64,000 bases of DNA from an uncultured Lachnospiraceae bacterium (GTDB taxonomy: Bacteria; Bacillota; Clostridia; Lachnospirales; Lachnospiraceae): positions 1-64,000 of the forward strand of contig CAMWTP010000010.1 in NCBI GenBank assembly GCA_947177165.1, read 5' to 3'. The notes beneath the pieces were generated by a model. The model made no database searches and had not been told where the DNA came from. It worked only from the letters and a program-made list of their open reading frames with translations. The translations under genes were made by a program, and so were the position numbers. Numbering within the stretch: position 1 is the first letter of the stretch; each line of letters starts with the position of its first letter. This document shows, piece by piece, positions 63,787 to 64,000 of the stretch.

Positions 63787-64000
63787 ATGTATCATTCTAT
63801 TTTGCCGGGACAGCTCTGGCTGGACACGAGTGGAAAGCGGATTCAGGCACACGGAGGTTCTGTCCTATACCAGAATGGAGTATATTACTGGTATGGGGAA
63901 AATAAGGAAAAAACTACTGGGAAAAATGGAATCTGGCACTGGGGAGTGAGATGTTATTCTTCGACAGATCTGTATAATTGGGAGGACAGAGGAATCATCA
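63787..64000 (+). CDS. GH43-like enzyme, cut by the window end
   Basis: The first 71 codons read WLDTSGKRIQAHGGSVLY, YYWYGENKEK and GVRCYSSTDLYNWEDRG, closely matching the catalytic start of the GH43-like protein at 54071. This one lacks the N-terminal helical module. The ATG follows a ggggg ribosome site 27 bases after the esterase stop, so it belongs to the same operon. Confidence 0.8.
   Translation, partial: MYHSILPGQLWLDTSGKRIQAHGGSVLYQNGVYYWYGENKEKTTGKNGIWHWGVRCYSSTDLYNWEDRGII

Overview
The window looks like a chromosome segment of a Gram-positive gut anaerobe of the Lachnospiraceae / Clostridia type. This is inferred from strong Shine-Dalgarno sites with many TTG/GTG starts, the conjugation gene families present (PrgI, Maff2, PcfB/DUF3801, SNF2-methyltransferase giant, DUF5688, DUF6674) and the glycan locus. 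No tRNA, rRNA or CRISPR array was seen.

Region 1 (1 to about 38,690) is an integrative and conjugative element (ICE), or a large part of one, with almost every gene on the + strand. It opens with a broken tyrosine integrase and a terminator. Next comes a ParM/ParR-like segregation pair, then a coiled-coil membrane-anchored protein, DUF5688, RadC/JAB and TOPRIM proteins. A non-coding stretch at 8307-8741 holds 32-bp-phased repeats and two hairpins and is the likely oriT region. It is followed by the mobilisation genes (MobC-like, MOBP-type relaxase) and the type IV secretion set: PcfB, VirD4 coupling protein, Maff2 pilin-like protein, VirB6-like, PrgI, VirB4 and an NlpC/P60 cell-wall hydrolase. 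A group II intron (15462-18000) splits the virD4 gene directly after its Walker B codons. Cargo or anti-restriction genes follow: a PP-loop PAPS-reductase-like protein, two DNA methyltransferases and a 2685-residue ArdC/methyltransferase/SNF2 protein whose linker is overprinted by a tnpV-like gene. The right end carries DUF6674 and a decayed copy of an element gene that runs into the chromosomal lacI gene. No intact integrase is visible.

Region 2 (38,654 to 64,000) is a carbohydrate-use region. A LacI regulator diverges from a clan GH-A hydrolase, with repeated operator-like boxes between them. A TetR/MATE pair interrupts. Then an AraC regulator diverges from a putative esterase and a GPH-type sugar symporter. 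A long apparent operon follows: solute-binding lipoprotein, two LplB/YtcP-type ABC permeases, repeat lipoprotein, GH43-like enzyme, GH2, a second AraC regulator, an HPr-like protein, a second GH2, an esterase paralogue, and a second GH43-like gene cut by the window end. No ABC ATPase is present, so a shared one is presumably encoded elsewhere. The enzymes lack signal peptides, which suggests uptake of oligosaccharides followed by intracellular de-esterification and cleavage. The substrate cannot be read from sequence; a galactose- or arabinose-containing plant glycan is a guess.

The observations I rate highest are: the tnpV gene nested in the giant ICE gene; a small helical module shared by a GH43-like protein (N-terminal) and a GH2 protein (C-terminal); the duplicated putative esterase family with a PKD-like tail; the phased repeat array beside a hairpin oriT candidate; and a tandem structured repeat ahead of the pilin-like gene.
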